DNA of 64,000 bases from the NCBI RefSeq assembly GCF_002021815.1, contig NZ_CP019952.1:3503001-3567000 (forward strand), in the 5' to 3' direction. Below the pieces are notes generated by a model. It saw only the letters and a program-made list of their open reading frames with translations. It was not told the origin of the DNA and did no database searches. The stretch comes from Pseudomonas parafulva (lineage in GTDB: Bacteria > Pseudomonadota > Gammaproteobacteria > Pseudomonadales > Pseudomonadaceae). Below are positions 34,657 to 46,533 of the stretch, one piece after another. Numbering within the stretch: position 1 is the stretch's first letter; each line of letters opens with the position of its first letter. The translations under genes and the position numbers were made by a program.

Positions 34657-35486
34657 CCGCGACGGAACAGGTCATTGAGCTGGTCGAACGGCAAGGCCTC
34701 TTCGGCGTAGCCGAAAGTACCCTGCTCACGGATTTCCTGCGCTGCACGCTGCAAGGCGCCAAAGGCCACACGCGCCATCGACGAACCCACGCTGATGCGC
34801 CGTACACCCAGGTCCTGAAGCTGGTTGACGCACAACGGCACCCCCGCCATGCCCATCAGCACGTTCACCGGGCGCGGGGCCAGCGCCTGCACCACTGCCC
34901 GCACTTCCTCGGCCGTACGCAGGCCAGGGGCGTAGAGCACGTCGGCGCCCGCCTCGGCGAACGCTTGCAGGCGCTCGATGGTGTCGTCCAGGTCCTGGCG
35001 ACCGTGCAGCAGGTTTTCCGCGCGCGCGCACAAAGTGAAGGGAAACGGCAGGCTGCGCGCCGCCTGCACGGCAGCACGGACACGCTCCACCGCAAGGCCC
35101 CGTTCATAGATGGGCGTCGCGGCGCGGCCACTGGCGTCCTCGATGGAGCCACCGACCAGCCCCGCCTCTGCAGCGCGCAGGATGGCCTGGGCGCAATCCT
35201 CGGGCGAATCCCCGAAGCCGTTCTCAAGGTCCGCAGCGACCGGCAACGCGGTGGCGTCGACGATTTCGCCTGCGTTGTCCAGCACGTCATCGAGGCTCAG
35301 CGCCCCTTCGGCATCCGGCCGCCCCAGGCTGAAGGCAAGCCCGGCGCTGGTGCTGGCCAAGGCCTCGAAACCCAGGCTGGCCAGCAGCTTGGCTGAACCT
35401 GCGTCCCAGGGGTTGGGCATGACGAAGACGCCATCGCGTTGATGCAAGGCCTTGAAGGCTTCGGCTCGCAGGGTTTGCACATCCAT
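34653..35486 (-). CDS. Isocitrate lyase / PEP mutase family protein (oxaloacetate decarboxylase-like)
   Basis: A 277-aa (beta/alpha)8-barrel enzyme of the PEP mutase/ICL superfamily. It carries NPWDAGSAKLLASLGF near residue 25, PVAADLENGFGDSPEDC with the metal-binding Asp, and GSIEDASGR. It lacks the KKCGH of true isocitrate lyases. Relatives include oxaloacetate decarboxylases and phosphonopyruvate-related enzymes, and the exact reaction is unclear. I chose the ATG at 35486 (MDVQTLRAEAF, GGAG 9 bases before). It is coupled to the extensin-like gene and follows DUF72 by 29 bases. Confidence 0.85.
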   Translation of the reverse strand: MDVQTLRAEAFKALHQRDGVFVMPNPWDAGSAKLLASLGFEALASTSAGLAFSLGRPDAEGALSLDDVLDNAGEIVDATALPVAADLENGFGDSPEDCAQAILRAAEAGLVGGSIEDASGRAATPIYERGLAVERVRAAVQAARSLPFPFTLCARAENLLHGRQDLDDTIERLQAFAEAGADVLYAPGLRTAEEVRAVVQALAPRPVNVLMGMAGVPLCVNQLQDLGVRRISVGSSMARVAFGALQRAAQEIREQGTFGYAEEALPFDQLNDLFRRG

Positions 35487-35515
35487 GATCAAGCACTCCG
35501 GCAGTCGGGAAGAAA

Positions 35516-36385
35516 TCAAAGTAGACCCAGCTGTTTGACCTCCGGCGCTCGCGGCAATTCCGGCAGTGCGGCCAGCCCAGGCAGGCGCTGCATGAGCCGC
35601 TGGTGGAAACGCTGAGCCAACGCGGCCGCCAGGCGGTTGTCAGCCGTATGCAAGAAGATGTACGGGCTGCGCCCCTCCTCGATCCATGCGGCCAGCTTGT
35701 CCACCCAAGGGGTCAGGAAGGGTTCGTTGTATTCAAGCGCCGGATGGCCGATGAAGCGCACCTGCGGATGCTGAGTGAAAGCAGCTGGTCGTGGTGGAAC
35801 ATTGGGTTTCTTGGACTGGGCGTGCACGATGGCAGGGTCCGTGGAAGTGCAGCTGAACAACGCTCTCGGGTCGAGACATACCCGCTCGACGCCCAACTTG
35901 GCCAGCAGCCGGTTGAGCGCGCGTTCTTCCTCACCTTTGGCGAAGAACGCCGGGTGACGCACTTCCACCGCCACGCTCACGCCCACCTGCTCCAGAAACT
36001 GGCTCAGCTCTTCCAGTCGCCCCGGCCCATACAAAGCGGGCAACTGCAGCCAGTAAGGAGACACGCGTGCCCCGAGCGGCGCCATCAGGCGAATGAAGTC
36101 AAAGGCAGGTTCGAGATGGTCGCGCAGGTCGCCACCGTGGCTGATGTCGCGGGGGAACTTGGCCGTGAAGCGAAAATGCGCCGGCATCGTTGCCGCCCAC
36201 CGGGCCACCGTGGCAGGTGATGGCCTGGCATAGAACGTTGTGTTGCCTTCGACGGCATTGAATACCTGGCTGTACAGCCCAAGCATCTGCGCGGCGCTGG
36301 CGTCAGCAGGGTACAGGTACTCTCGCCAGGCGTTTTCGCTCCACGACGGGCAACCAATGAAATAGGGGATGGACGGCAGGCTCAT
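35516..36385 (-). CDS. DUF72 family protein
   Basis: A 289-aa member of the widespread DUF72 (YecE) TIM-barrel family. Features are IGCPSWSENAWREYLYPADA at the N-terminus, NTTFYARPSPATVARW, and the C-terminal FLHTADNRLAAALA. No reaction is established. It starts 3 bases after the 96-aa gene and is followed at 29 bases by the PEP-mutase-like gene, giving a likely four-gene transcript. Confidence 0.9.
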   Translation of the reverse strand: MSLPSIPYFIGCPSWSENAWREYLYPADASAAQMLGLYSQVFNAVEGNTTFYARPSPATVARWAATMPAHFRFTAKFPRDISHGGDLRDHLEPAFDFIRLMAPLGARVSPYWLQLPALYGPGRLEELSQFLEQVGVSVAVEVRHPAFFAKGEEERALNRLLAKLGVERVCLDPRALFSCTSTDPAIVHAQSKKPNVPPRPAAFTQHPQVRFIGHPALEYNEPFLTPWVDKLAAWIEEGRSPYIFLHTADNRLAAALAQRFHQRLMQRLPGLAALPELPRAPEVKQLGLL

Positions 36386-36388
36386 CCG

Positions 36389-36679
36389 TCAAATGTACAG
36401 GTCGAGCCCCAGTACTTCCATGTCCCAGTCAGTAAAGCCTGCTGTGCTCAGGTAACTGGCAAGGGCCGAGGCGGTGCGCCGGTCACGGGCGCGGGGGAAC
36501 ACCATGTCTTGCTGACGGGCTGGCAGCGTGCTGGCACGGCGACGAGCAGCAGGCTCCTGAGGTGCCATGGCAGCCTCTTCTACCAGTTCGACATCATCGG
36601 CCACGTCATCATGCACGGCCGCCTTGCGCGGCGTACGCTTGATCGGAAAGGACTGTGATGAGAAACCGTCGACACGCAT
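36389..36679 (-). CDS. Small conserved Pseudomonas protein
   Basis: A 96-aa charged protein. It starts MRVDGFSSQSFPIKRTPRK, has an acidic centre (DDVADDVELVEEAA), a basic stretch (RRRASTLPARQ) and ends DMEVLGLDLYI. No domain is recognised. I chose the ATG at 36679; an in-frame start at 36709 is possible, and the Shine-Dalgarno is weak for both. It is first in the DUF72 / PEP-mutase-like / extensin-like run. Confidence 0.6.
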   Translation of the reverse strand: MRVDGFSSQSFPIKRTPRKAAVHDDVADDVELVEEAAMAPQEPAARRRASTLPARQQDMVFPRARDRRTASALASYLSTAGFTDWDMEVLGLDLYI

Positions 36680-36809
36680 GGCATGAGCACCCGGGACCAA
36701 TGATGGCAATTTAGCAGCATTGATGGCCCGCCGCTAACGCTCGATTGAGAACTTGACCACAGTTTGTGCAAAAGGTTGTAGCACTATCGAGAGCGCCCGA
36801 CGAACAGCC

Positions 36810-37484
36810 TCACTGTTTTTTGGGCGTGGCCACGTTGTCACGCAGGTAGATCGGCTGGGCCTGCTCGGCTGCGATGGCCTCACCCCGATCCCAGGCAAAG
36901 CGGGCCAGGCTCAGTACATCAAGGGCGCTGGGCAAGGCAGAGGGGTCGCTTGCGCCAACAGTGACCGCCAGGCGCTCGGCATAGCCCCAGCCCGTGCCTG
37001 CCCCAAACCAAAGTCCTTGTGCCCCGGCTGGCAACGCCACGCGTTCAGGTGGCAGTACCGCTTCATCGCCTTGCAGGCGCATTTCCCCCGCTACGGCCTG
37101 ATAGCAGCCCCAGTACACCTCGTCCATACGCGCGTCGATGGCGGCGGCCACTTGCTGGGCACCCTGTTGACGCAATGCGCCCTGGGCCAGCGCGGCGAGG
37201 TTGGACACCGGCAATACGGGCCGCTCCAGGGCGAAAGCCAGCCCTTGTACCACGCCGATGGCAATGCGCACGCCAGTGAACGCACCCGGGCCACGGCCGA
37301 ACGCAATGGCATCGACCGTGCCCAGGGCGACGCCGGATTCGGCCAGCAGCTGCTTGATCATCGGCAGCAACTTCTGGGCATGCATGCGCGGGATCACCTC
37401 GTAGTGGCTGGTTACCTCGCCGTTATGCAGCAGTGCAACGGAACAGGCTTCGGTAGCGGTATCCAGGGCCAACAAGGTGGTCAT
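36810..37484 (-). CDS. tsaB: tRNA threonylcarbamoyladenosine biosynthesis protein TsaB
   Basis: Partner of TsaD and TsaE in making t6A37. The 224-aa ASKHA-fold protein starts MTTLLALDTATEACSVAL and has the RMHAQKLLPMI and GRGPGAFTGVRIAIGVVQGLA segments typical of TsaB, while lacking the full metal site of TsaD. I chose the ATG at 37484; the frame upstream is non-coding. It lies downstream of adk, separated from it by a strong terminator. Confidence 0.95.
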   Translation of the reverse strand: MTTLLALDTATEACSVALLHNGEVTSHYEVIPRMHAQKLLPMIKQLLAESGVALGTVDAIAFGRGPGAFTGVRIAIGVVQGLAFALERPVLPVSNLAALAQGALRQQGAQQVAAAIDARMDEVYWGCYQAVAGEMRLQGDEAVLPPERVALPAGAQGLWFGAGTGWGYAERLAVTVGASDPSALPSALDVLSLARFAWDRGEAIAAEQAQPIYLRDNVATPKKQ

Positions 37485-37606
37485 CGAACAGGTATCCAGG
37501 TGTGAGTGGAAAAAAGCGGGAGTATAGAGCAGCGGCGCCTTCGTGTCCCAAACCCCCTCCGTGTGGGCCGCCAGGGATACCACAGCATCGCACGAGGCCA
37601 AAAACG

Positions 37607-37633
37607 ACGACGGCCCGCAAGCGGGCCGTCGTT
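37607..37633 (-). terminator. Intrinsic terminator of adk
   Basis: ACGACGGCCCGC and its reverse complement with a 2-base spacer form a GC-rich hairpin 17 bases past the adk stop. On the minus strand a run of five T follows (CGTCGTTTTTGG). This is a clear intrinsic terminator and separates adk from tsaB. Confidence 0.85.
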
Positions 37634-37650
37634 CAATGACAACGTGCCGA

Positions 37651-41185
<3,535 letters not shown>

Positions 41186-41382
41186 TGGCCCTCTCCGTGG
41201 CGCAACTCGAGCGCCTGGCATGCCTTGTTAGGCTCATCGCGCCGCCTGTGAGGCCGCGACCTTTTGCCAGAGTGCCAAGAGCAAGGCGGCGATGGCAAGC
41301 CATGCGCAGCCAAAGCAAACTAATGTTGATGGTCACCACTCTCATGCCTTGCATGCCCTAGCAGGCGCTAACAGAGGTCATC

Positions 41383-41724
41383 ATGAAAATTCGTGAACTC
41401 GCCCAGCACTGGGAACAGAACGCGGCCGGCACCCTCAGCCGTACCGAACATGTGTTGCACCTTGATCTGGAGTCCGAAGCGCGCCTTGCGGCGCTCATCG
41501 ACATGTACCCCAAGCGTACCGCCGAAGCGCTGCTGGGCGAATTAGTCGGTGCGGCGCTGGAGGAGCTGGAGGCAAGCTTCCCCTACGTGCAGGGGCATCA
41601 GGTCATCGCCACCGATGAGGAAGGCGATCCCCTGTACGAGGACGTAGGGCCCACACCTCGTTTTCTCGCCCTTTCACGTCAGCATCTGCATGCCCTGACT
41701 GAAGCTGAGAACGATGAGAAATGA
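41383..41724 (+). CDS. Small conserved acidic protein, function unknown
   Basis: A 113-aa acidic protein starting MKIRELAQHWEQNAAG. It has a helical centre (EARLAALIDMYPKRTAEALLGELVGAALEELE) given here by its ends EARLAALIDMYPKR and ELVGAALEELE, then VIATDEEGDPLYEDVGPTPRF. A ribbon-helix-helix-like amphipathic pattern is possible but weak. The same position beside ppc is held by a related small gene in other pseudomonads, sometimes labelled a pilin assembly protein without proof. It is divergent from ppc. Confidence 0.7.
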   Translation: MKIRELAQHWEQNAAGTLSRTEHVLHLDLESEARLAALIDMYPKRTAEALLGELVGAALEELEASFPYVQGHQVIATDEEGDPLYEDVGPTPRFLALSRQHLHALTEAENDEK

Positions 41725-41848
41725 TCTTCGCATGGCCACGATTTCGGGTGCCGATCAGGACCAAAACCGCTTGGGCAGGCAAAAGTTCCGCTGGATTGCA
41801 GCTGACCGATTAGTCAGAAAGAGTTACTCGTAATCTGGACTTTTTACT

Positions 41849-41876
41849 GAACTATTCGAAAATTCTTCCAGTCGGA
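41849..41876 (+). promoter_or_regulatory. Candidate AlgU (sigma-22/RpoE-like) promoter
   Basis: GAACTA, 17 bases, TCGGA matches the AlgU consensus GAACTT-N16/17-TCtga at most positions. It lies about 128 bases before the DUF4398 lipoprotein ATG, in a 279-base upstream region. In P. aeruginosa the homologous lptF operon is AlgU-controlled, which supports the call. Confidence 0.5.
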
Positions 41877-42003
41877 GCCAATAGCCATCACGCTAAAACC
41901 CTGCACACCGGTACTTGTGCGCCATCGAGCTCAAGCGCATGAAAACGGTCCGGGGGATGAGCGATGGACTGCTACGGACATCGTCATTATCAGGAGTGAT
42001 CTA

Positions 42004-42417
42004 ATGGAGCTGACCACCATGAAAACCCGCACTGTCAAACCTTCATCCACTTACGTGCGCGGGTTCAAGCTGGCCGCGCTGGCCCTGGGCAGTAGCCTGG
42101 TCCTGGCTGGCTGTGCAGGCAACCCGCCTACCGAACAGTACGCTGTGACCCAGTCCGCCGTGAACTCTGCCGTCAGCGCAGGCGGCACCGAGTACGCTGC
42201 TGTCGAAATGAAAGCCGCTCAGGACAAGTTCAAGCAGGCCGAAATCGCCATGCATGACAAGAAGTACGACGAAGCCAAGCGTCTGGCCGAACAGGCTGAA
42301 TGGGACGCGCGTCTCGCCGAACGTAAGGCCCAGGCGGCCAAGGCCCAGAAGGCCGTACAGGACGCCCGTCAAGGCGCCCAGGACGTACGTGAGGAAGGCC
42401 TGCGCAGCGCTCAGTGA
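42004..42417 (+). CDS. DUF4398 lipoprotein, partner of the LptF-like protein
   Basis: A 137-aa lipoprotein with signal segment LAALALGSSLVLAGC (lipobox LAGC). The mature part is a helical DUF4398-type repeat region (YAAVEMKAAQDKFKQAEIAM, then AKRLAEQAEWDARLAERKA), rich in Ala, Lys and Glu and probably coiled. I chose the ATG at 42004 because GGAG lies 7 bases upstream; an ATG at 42019 lacks one. The OmpA-like gene follows after 50 bases, so they are one operon, the counterpart of PA3691-lptF in P. aeruginosa. Confidence 0.85.
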   Translation: MELTTMKTRTVKPSSTYVRGFKLAALALGSSLVLAGCAGNPPTEQYAVTQSAVNSAVSAGGTEYAAVEMKAAQDKFKQAEIAMHDKKYDEAKRLAEQAEWDARLAERKAQAAKAQKAVQDARQGAQDVREEGLRSAQ

Positions 42418-42467
42418 GCCCTGCCCTGTCTCCCTTAGCCTTCGCACTCGATCAAAGGATGAACACT

Positions 42468-43250
42468 ATGCGCAAACACGTCATGATTCCCGCCCTCCTG
42501 GCCCTGAGCGTCGGTCTCGCTGCCTGCTCGCACGACCCGAACGCCAACCTGGAAGCGGCTCGTACCAACTTCTCCTCCCTGCAGAGCGATCCGCAGGCCA
42601 GCAAAGTGGCTGCCCTTGAAACCAAGGACGCCCAGGACTGGCTGAACAAGGCCGACAAGGCCTACATGGACCGTGAAGACGAGCAGAAGGTCGACCAACT
42701 GGCCTACCTGACCAACCAGCGCGTTGAAGTGGCCAAGCAGACCATCGCCCTGCGCACTGCCGAAGGCGACCTGAAAAACGCCGCCGCGCTGCGCGCGCAG
42801 GCCAAGCTGGACGCCCGTGACGCCCAGATCGCCAAGCTGCAGCAGAGCCTGAACGCCAAGCAGACCGACCGCGGCACCCTGGTGACCTTCGGCGACGTGC
42901 TGTTCGACTTCAACAAGGCTGAGCTCAAGAGCAACGCTTACCCGAACATCACCAAGCTGGCTCAGTTCCTTCAGGAAAACCCTGAGCGCAAGGTGATCGT
43001 CGAGGGTTACACCGACAGCGTCGGCTCGGCCAGCTACAACCAGTCCCTGTCCGAGCGTCGCGCCGGCAGCGTGCGCATGGCACTGGTCCGCGCCGGTGTA
43101 GACCCAGCTCGCATCGTTGCCCAAGGCTACGGCAAGGAGTATCCGGTAGCGGATAACTCCAGCAACTCGGGCCGCGCCCAAAACCGTCGCGTGGAAGTCA
43201 CCATCTCCAACGACAACCAGCCTGTTGCACCGCGTTCTTCGATGAAGTAA
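42468..43250 (+). CDS. lptF: LptF-like OmpA-family outer-membrane lipoprotein
   Basis: A 260-aa lipoprotein (ALLALSVGLAAC lipobox) with an N-terminal DUF4398 helical region (residues 20-130) and a C-terminal OmpA peptidoglycan-binding domain. That domain includes FGDVLFDFNKAELKSN, VIVEGYTDSVGSASYNQSLSERRA and GRAQNRRVEVTI. It should sit in the outer membrane and grip peptidoglycan. Length and position match P. aeruginosa LptF (lipotoxin F), an AlgU-regulated protein. I chose the ATG at 42468 (AAAGGA 8 bases before); ATG 42459 overlaps the Shine-Dalgarno. Confidence 0.88.
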   Translation: MRKHVMIPALLALSVGLAACSHDPNANLEAARTNFSSLQSDPQASKVAALETKDAQDWLNKADKAYMDREDEQKVDQLAYLTNQRVEVAKQTIALRTAEGDLKNAAALRAQAKLDARDAQIAKLQQSLNAKQTDRGTLVTFGDVLFDFNKAELKSNAYPNITKLAQFLQENPERKVIVEGYTDSVGSASYNQSLSERRAGSVRMALVRAGVDPARIVAQGYGKEYPVADNSSNSGRAQNRRVEVTISNDNQPVAPRSSMK

Positions 43251-43267
43251 CGCCGCACGGCAGGACG

Positions 43268-43312
43268 AAGAACCCCGCGCTGGAGCGTCCCTCCAGCGCG
43301 GGGTTCTTTTTT
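43268..43312 (+). terminator. Strong intrinsic terminator of the lptF operon
   Basis: An 18-bp perfect stem (AAGAACCCCGCGCTGGAG and its complement), a 5-base loop and a run of six T. It lies 18 bases after the lptF stop, and this is the strongest terminator in the window. The next gene (43338-43664) is convergent and may use it as well. Confidence 0.92.
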
Positions 43313-43337
43313 GCTGCTACCGGTTAGCCACGAAGAC

Positions 43338-43664
43338 CTATCGCACCTGCTGCGGCGTATCTGCGCCCACACAGCGCACGGCGCGCTTACGACTGTCGAC
43401 CAGCACTCCACTGAGGCCTTTTTGCTGGGTGTCGAACAGGACCAGCACACCCTCGGCGCATTGGGCCACCTGCGCTGCCGGCTCCAATGACACCTTGTAG
43501 TCTTCGCCCGGTACCGTTTTGAGCATGGTGAAGTCTTGGAGCAACAAGGCATCCTCAGGCTTGGCGAAGTGCAGGTAACCGTAGTACCACAGGGCTCCCA
43601 CCGTCACGATGATGCTGCCGACTCCCGTCAGGATCAGCGGTATGGCGTTGCGTTCTTCGCTCAT
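43338..43664 (-). CDS. Membrane-anchored protein of unknown function
   Basis: A 108-aa protein with one N-terminal membrane segment (IPLILTGVGSIIVTVGALWYYG, residues 8-29) and a soluble C-terminal part. That part has a single pair of cysteines (Cys69, Cys98), possibly a disulfide in the periplasm. It overlaps the alpha/beta-hydrolase stop by four bases, so it is coupled to that gene. No domain recognised. Confidence 0.75.
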   Translation of the reverse strand: MSEERNAIPLILTGVGSIIVTVGALWYYGYLHFAKPEDALLLQDFTMLKTVPGEDYKVSLEPAAQVAQCAEGVLVLFDTQQKGLSGVLVDSRKRAVRCVGADTPQQVR

Positions 43665-44584
43665 TGCGGGCTCTTCTCGTCATAGGCATTGGGCACTTCG
43701 GCAAGCCGCCGCAGGCCGGTGAAATGGCTGGGATCATCCAGAAAACGCAGCATCACTTCGCGCCAGGTGGGGTCGGCGAACGTCTGCACGTGCCCACCTC
43801 GGGTCAACTGCAGCACTCGAGGCGGCGGCGCCTGCTGATACAGGCGGATGACATTGTTCATCGGCACCAGGTCGTCATCGATGCTGTGGAAAAAGAGCTT
43901 GGGCGGGCTGGTCAGCTGCCCGACGGACTCGACGGCGCTATCGGCATCGGGCACCAGCCAGGACAAGGGCACCTGAAGTGGCCAGGTCATCCACGATGTA
44001 CTCAAGGCGTACTGGCCCACCGCTCGGTAGCTGGCAGGAACGCCGTCGAACACCAGAGCGCTGAAGCGTTCGCGCTGCTCGGGATGGGCCGCCAGGTAGT
44101 GGATGGCCATGGCACCGCCCAGACTCTGCCCCAGCAACACCAGAGGCTTGCCCTTGACCTGCGGGGACTGATCGAGCCAGGCCATGGCGGCAGCGATATC
44201 CTGATAGACCTCAGGTAGCCGCGGCTTGCCCTCGGACAGTCCGTAGCCTCGGTAGTCGATCATCAGCACCTGGTAACCTTGCTCCGGCAACCAGTAGCTG
44301 CCGCCCAGGTGACCGGGCAGATTGCCCCCATTGCCGTGCAGGTGCAGCACCGTGCCCTTGACCGCCACACCTTGCTTGGCCGGCAGCCACCAAGCGTGCA
44401 GGCGCACACCGTCGGCGGCAACCAGGGTGACATCGCTGTAGGCGAGCCTGGCCCGCTCAGGCGTGAACGCCTGGCCTCGCTCGGGGTAGAACAGCAAGCC
44501 GCTGCACCCGCCCAGCAGCACCAGCAGCATGCCTGCCGTCAGCAGGCGCAGCCCGTTAAAGGATGTTCGCGTAGTCGGTTTCAA
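43661..44584 (-). CDS. Alpha/beta hydrolase lipoprotein
   Basis: A 307-aa serine hydrolase with a lipoprotein signal (LLTAGMLLVLLGGC, Cys27). It has the oxyanion motif HLHGNGGN, the nucleophile Ser154 in LLGQSLGG, the acid in HSIDDDLVP and a His in RGGHVQTF. The family (UPF0227/BAAT-like) includes esterases and acyl-transfer enzymes; substrate unknown. The first codon is TTG at 44584, inside the end of the QEGLA gene (29-base overlap); no later ATG keeps the whole signal peptide, so I keep TTG. GGA lies 5 bases before it. Confidence 0.85.
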   Translation of the reverse strand: MKPTTRTSFNGLRLLTAGMLLVLLGGCSGLLFYPERGQAFTPERARLAYSDVTLVAADGVRLHAWWLPAKQGVAVKGTVLHLHGNGGNLPGHLGGSYWLPEQGYQVLMIDYRGYGLSEGKPRLPEVYQDIAAAMAWLDQSPQVKGKPLVLLGQSLGGAMAIHYLAAHPEQRERFSALVFDGVPASYRAVGQYALSTSWMTWPLQVPLSWLVPDADSAVESVGQLTSPPKLFFHSIDDDLVPMNNVIRLYQQAPPPRVLQLTRGGHVQTFADPTWREVMLRFLDDPSHFTGLRRLAEVPNAYDEKSPQ

Positions 44585-45887
44585 TACGGTCCAGGCTCAG
44601 GTGGTTGAGGAAGTTGGAAAAGCACATCCAGGCCGACAAGGCGTTCAGGTCGCGGAATTGCTCAGGCAGGTACTTGGGCGGCTCCACCAGGCCCTCCTCG
44701 ACGAGCTGGCGCAGGGTGCGCATGTCTTCGAGGGTGGTCTTGCCGCAGAACAGCAGCGGTATTTGCTCCAGCTTGCCCTTCTTCACGGCCAACTGAATGT
44801 AGTTGTAAACCATGATGAAGCCCTTGAGGTAGGACAAGTCCTTGGTAAATGGCAAGCCATTGGGCACCGACCCACGGAATACCCGGCTGGCGTTGCTGTA
44901 GCTCTGCCCCATGTCGAAGCCCTGCTCTCGGAAGAACTGGTACACCTGCATGAAGTCTGCACCGTCCTCGACCATGTGTATGGCGCGGGTCCGGTTGGTC
45001 AGTTTGCGCAGGCGGCTGGGGTAGGAGGCGAAAGCGATGACTTCCATCAGGATGGCCAGGCCTTCCTGGGTCACCGTCGAGGAAGGCGGGCCCTTGGCCA
45101 GGAACGTACAGATGGGCTGGTTCAGGCCGTTGAGTGTGGTGCCCACATGCACCAGCCCCTCGTGGACTTCCAAGGCCCGTACATCACGCGCGTTGAACAT
45201 GGCATCGGCACGCACCTTGATGTAGTCGGCACCGGCGGCGGCATCGGCCACGATGCCGTCGGACTCGAACACGCGGATGGTCCCTTCGGCTTCGCCGAAC
45301 ACCTTGTTCAACCGGCACTGGAGAATATCCACCGCTTGCTTGGCCGTCAGGTTCTTCGGCTCGTCCTTGAGGTCGCCGCGCCCATCGATGTTGTTCAGGT
45401 AGTCCGACAGCATCAGGCCAAGGTCGGCCAGGGTCGGGTCACCGGCATGGAAAACGTCGGAGGCAGCGCCGTACAGCTCCTGGGAAATCAGACCGAAATC
45501 TTCCGTGCCCCTGGCCTCGAGCATGCGCACTACCATGCGGTACTCGCGGCACATGCGTTTCATGATCTGCCCCACGGGGCTGAACTGGCCAAGCTGGCGG
45601 ATGATGTCACGCTCGATGGCCTGGAACTCCGCTTTCACTGCGCTGGAGTCGAACCCCAGTGAGCGCGCCTGATAATAGGCGCGGTCCACGGCAGGCGGCA
45701 CCTTGCCCTTGCCCTCGACGAAGCCGCGGCGGATGCCATCGTCCCACTTGACTGCATCGAGCACGCGAATCGGCGTTTGCGCGGCCACGATACGGTCGGA
45801 CAGGGCGCGAATGGTTTGCTGGTACTCGTCCACAAAGAAATCCTTATCGGCCGTCAGGCCAAGCCATGTCCGCTCGTGTCGGGCCAC
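44556..45887 (-). CDS. QEGLA-motif (DUF1704) putative metalloprotease
   Basis: A 443-aa protein annotated in many genomes as a flavohemoglobin-expression-modulating QEGLA protein. It has a gluzincin-like zinc motif HEGLVH at residues 242-246 (HExxxH) and TQEGLAIL at 273-280, whose Glu275 could be the third ligand. Human MATCAP/KIAA0895L tubulin tyrosine carboxypeptidases belong to the same DUF1704 family (from memory). The bacterial substrate is unknown. The start is uncertain: the frame opens at GTG 45887 with no good Shine-Dalgarno. It overlaps the hydrolase gene. Confidence 0.8.
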   Translation of the reverse strand: MARHERTWLGLTADKDFFVDEYQQTIRALSDRIVAAQTPIRVLDAVKWDDGIRRGFVEGKGKVPPAVDRAYYQARSLGFDSSAVKAEFQAIERDIIRQLGQFSPVGQIMKRMCREYRMVVRMLEARGTEDFGLISQELYGAASDVFHAGDPTLADLGLMLSDYLNNIDGRGDLKDEPKNLTAKQAVDILQCRLNKVFGEAEGTIRVFESDGIVADAAAGADYIKVRADAMFNARDVRALEVHEGLVHVGTTLNGLNQPICTFLAKGPPSSTVTQEGLAILMEVIAFASYPSRLRKLTNRTRAIHMVEDGADFMQVYQFFREQGFDMGQSYSNASRVFRGSVPNGLPFTKDLSYLKGFIMVYNYIQLAVKKGKLEQIPLLFCGKTTLEDMRTLRQLVEEGLVEPPKYLPEQFRDLNALSAWMCFSNFLNHLSLDRIETDYANIL

Positions 45888-45956
45888 TCAGGTGTCGAGC
45901 AGCCTGGGTGGGCGCGCGCCGTTGACGCACCCGCGAATCACCCGAGACCTGCCCTG

Positions 45957-46505
45957 TCACTTGCCAGCGCGTTTGAAACGCACCGCCTCCACGAACAGGT
46001 CCGAATTCGCGGGGTCGTTGAGGTAGGCCAGGACTCGCTCTGGCGGGCTGTCCACCAGCACACCCTCGCCGTTGTCCTGCGCCACTTCGGTGCTGTGCCC
46101 GCTCAATTCCTTGCTGCCCAAGGCCTGCTGCACTTGCTGCACATCGAGGTTATAGACCACCAGCTCCTTGCCATCGACGATATCGAAACCACCGATCACG
46201 TAGTTGCCCCCAAATTCGCCCGGCACCCGCGCCGACAGGTACCAGCGATTACCCTGCTGGGCCACGTTGAACACATAGGTCTGCGCAGATTTGCCCTTGG
46301 GTGTAGCTACCGCCTTGTAGGCCCCTGCGTCGGCACGCGTGATGACCAGCTTCAGCGGCTCGCCCCAGGCGTCCTTGGTGATCCAGCTGCCCACAAGCCC
46401 CCTGGGTGTCGAGGACTTGCCTGGCAGCGGTTCGGAAAACGTCACCAGACAACCGCCCAGCATCAGGAATGACAGCGTCAACAGCACCACACGCCAGGCT
46501 TTCAT
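45957..46505 (-). CDS. Lipoprotein of unknown function
   Basis: A 182-aa lipoprotein with signal VVLLTLSFLMLGGC (lipobox LGGC). The mature part looks beta-rich (LVGSWITKDAWGEPLKLVIT, then GNRWYLSARVPGEFGGNYVI), a lipocalin-like pattern I cannot name. I chose the ATG at 46505 because GAGGAA precedes it; 29 residues upstream are non-family. It lies 28 bases after the TetR gene and 69 bases before the QEGLA gene, so all may be co-transcribed. Confidence 0.75.
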   Translation of the reverse strand: MKAWRVVLLTLSFLMLGGCLVTFSEPLPGKSSTPRGLVGSWITKDAWGEPLKLVITRADAGAYKAVATPKGKSAQTYVFNVAQQGNRWYLSARVPGEFGGNYVIGGFDIVDGKELVVYNLDVQQVQQALGSKELSGHSTEVAQDNGEGVLVDSPPERVLAYLNDPANSDLFVEAVRFKRAGK

Positions 46506-46533
46506 CAGGTTTTCTTCCTCGAAAAGGTCGGGC

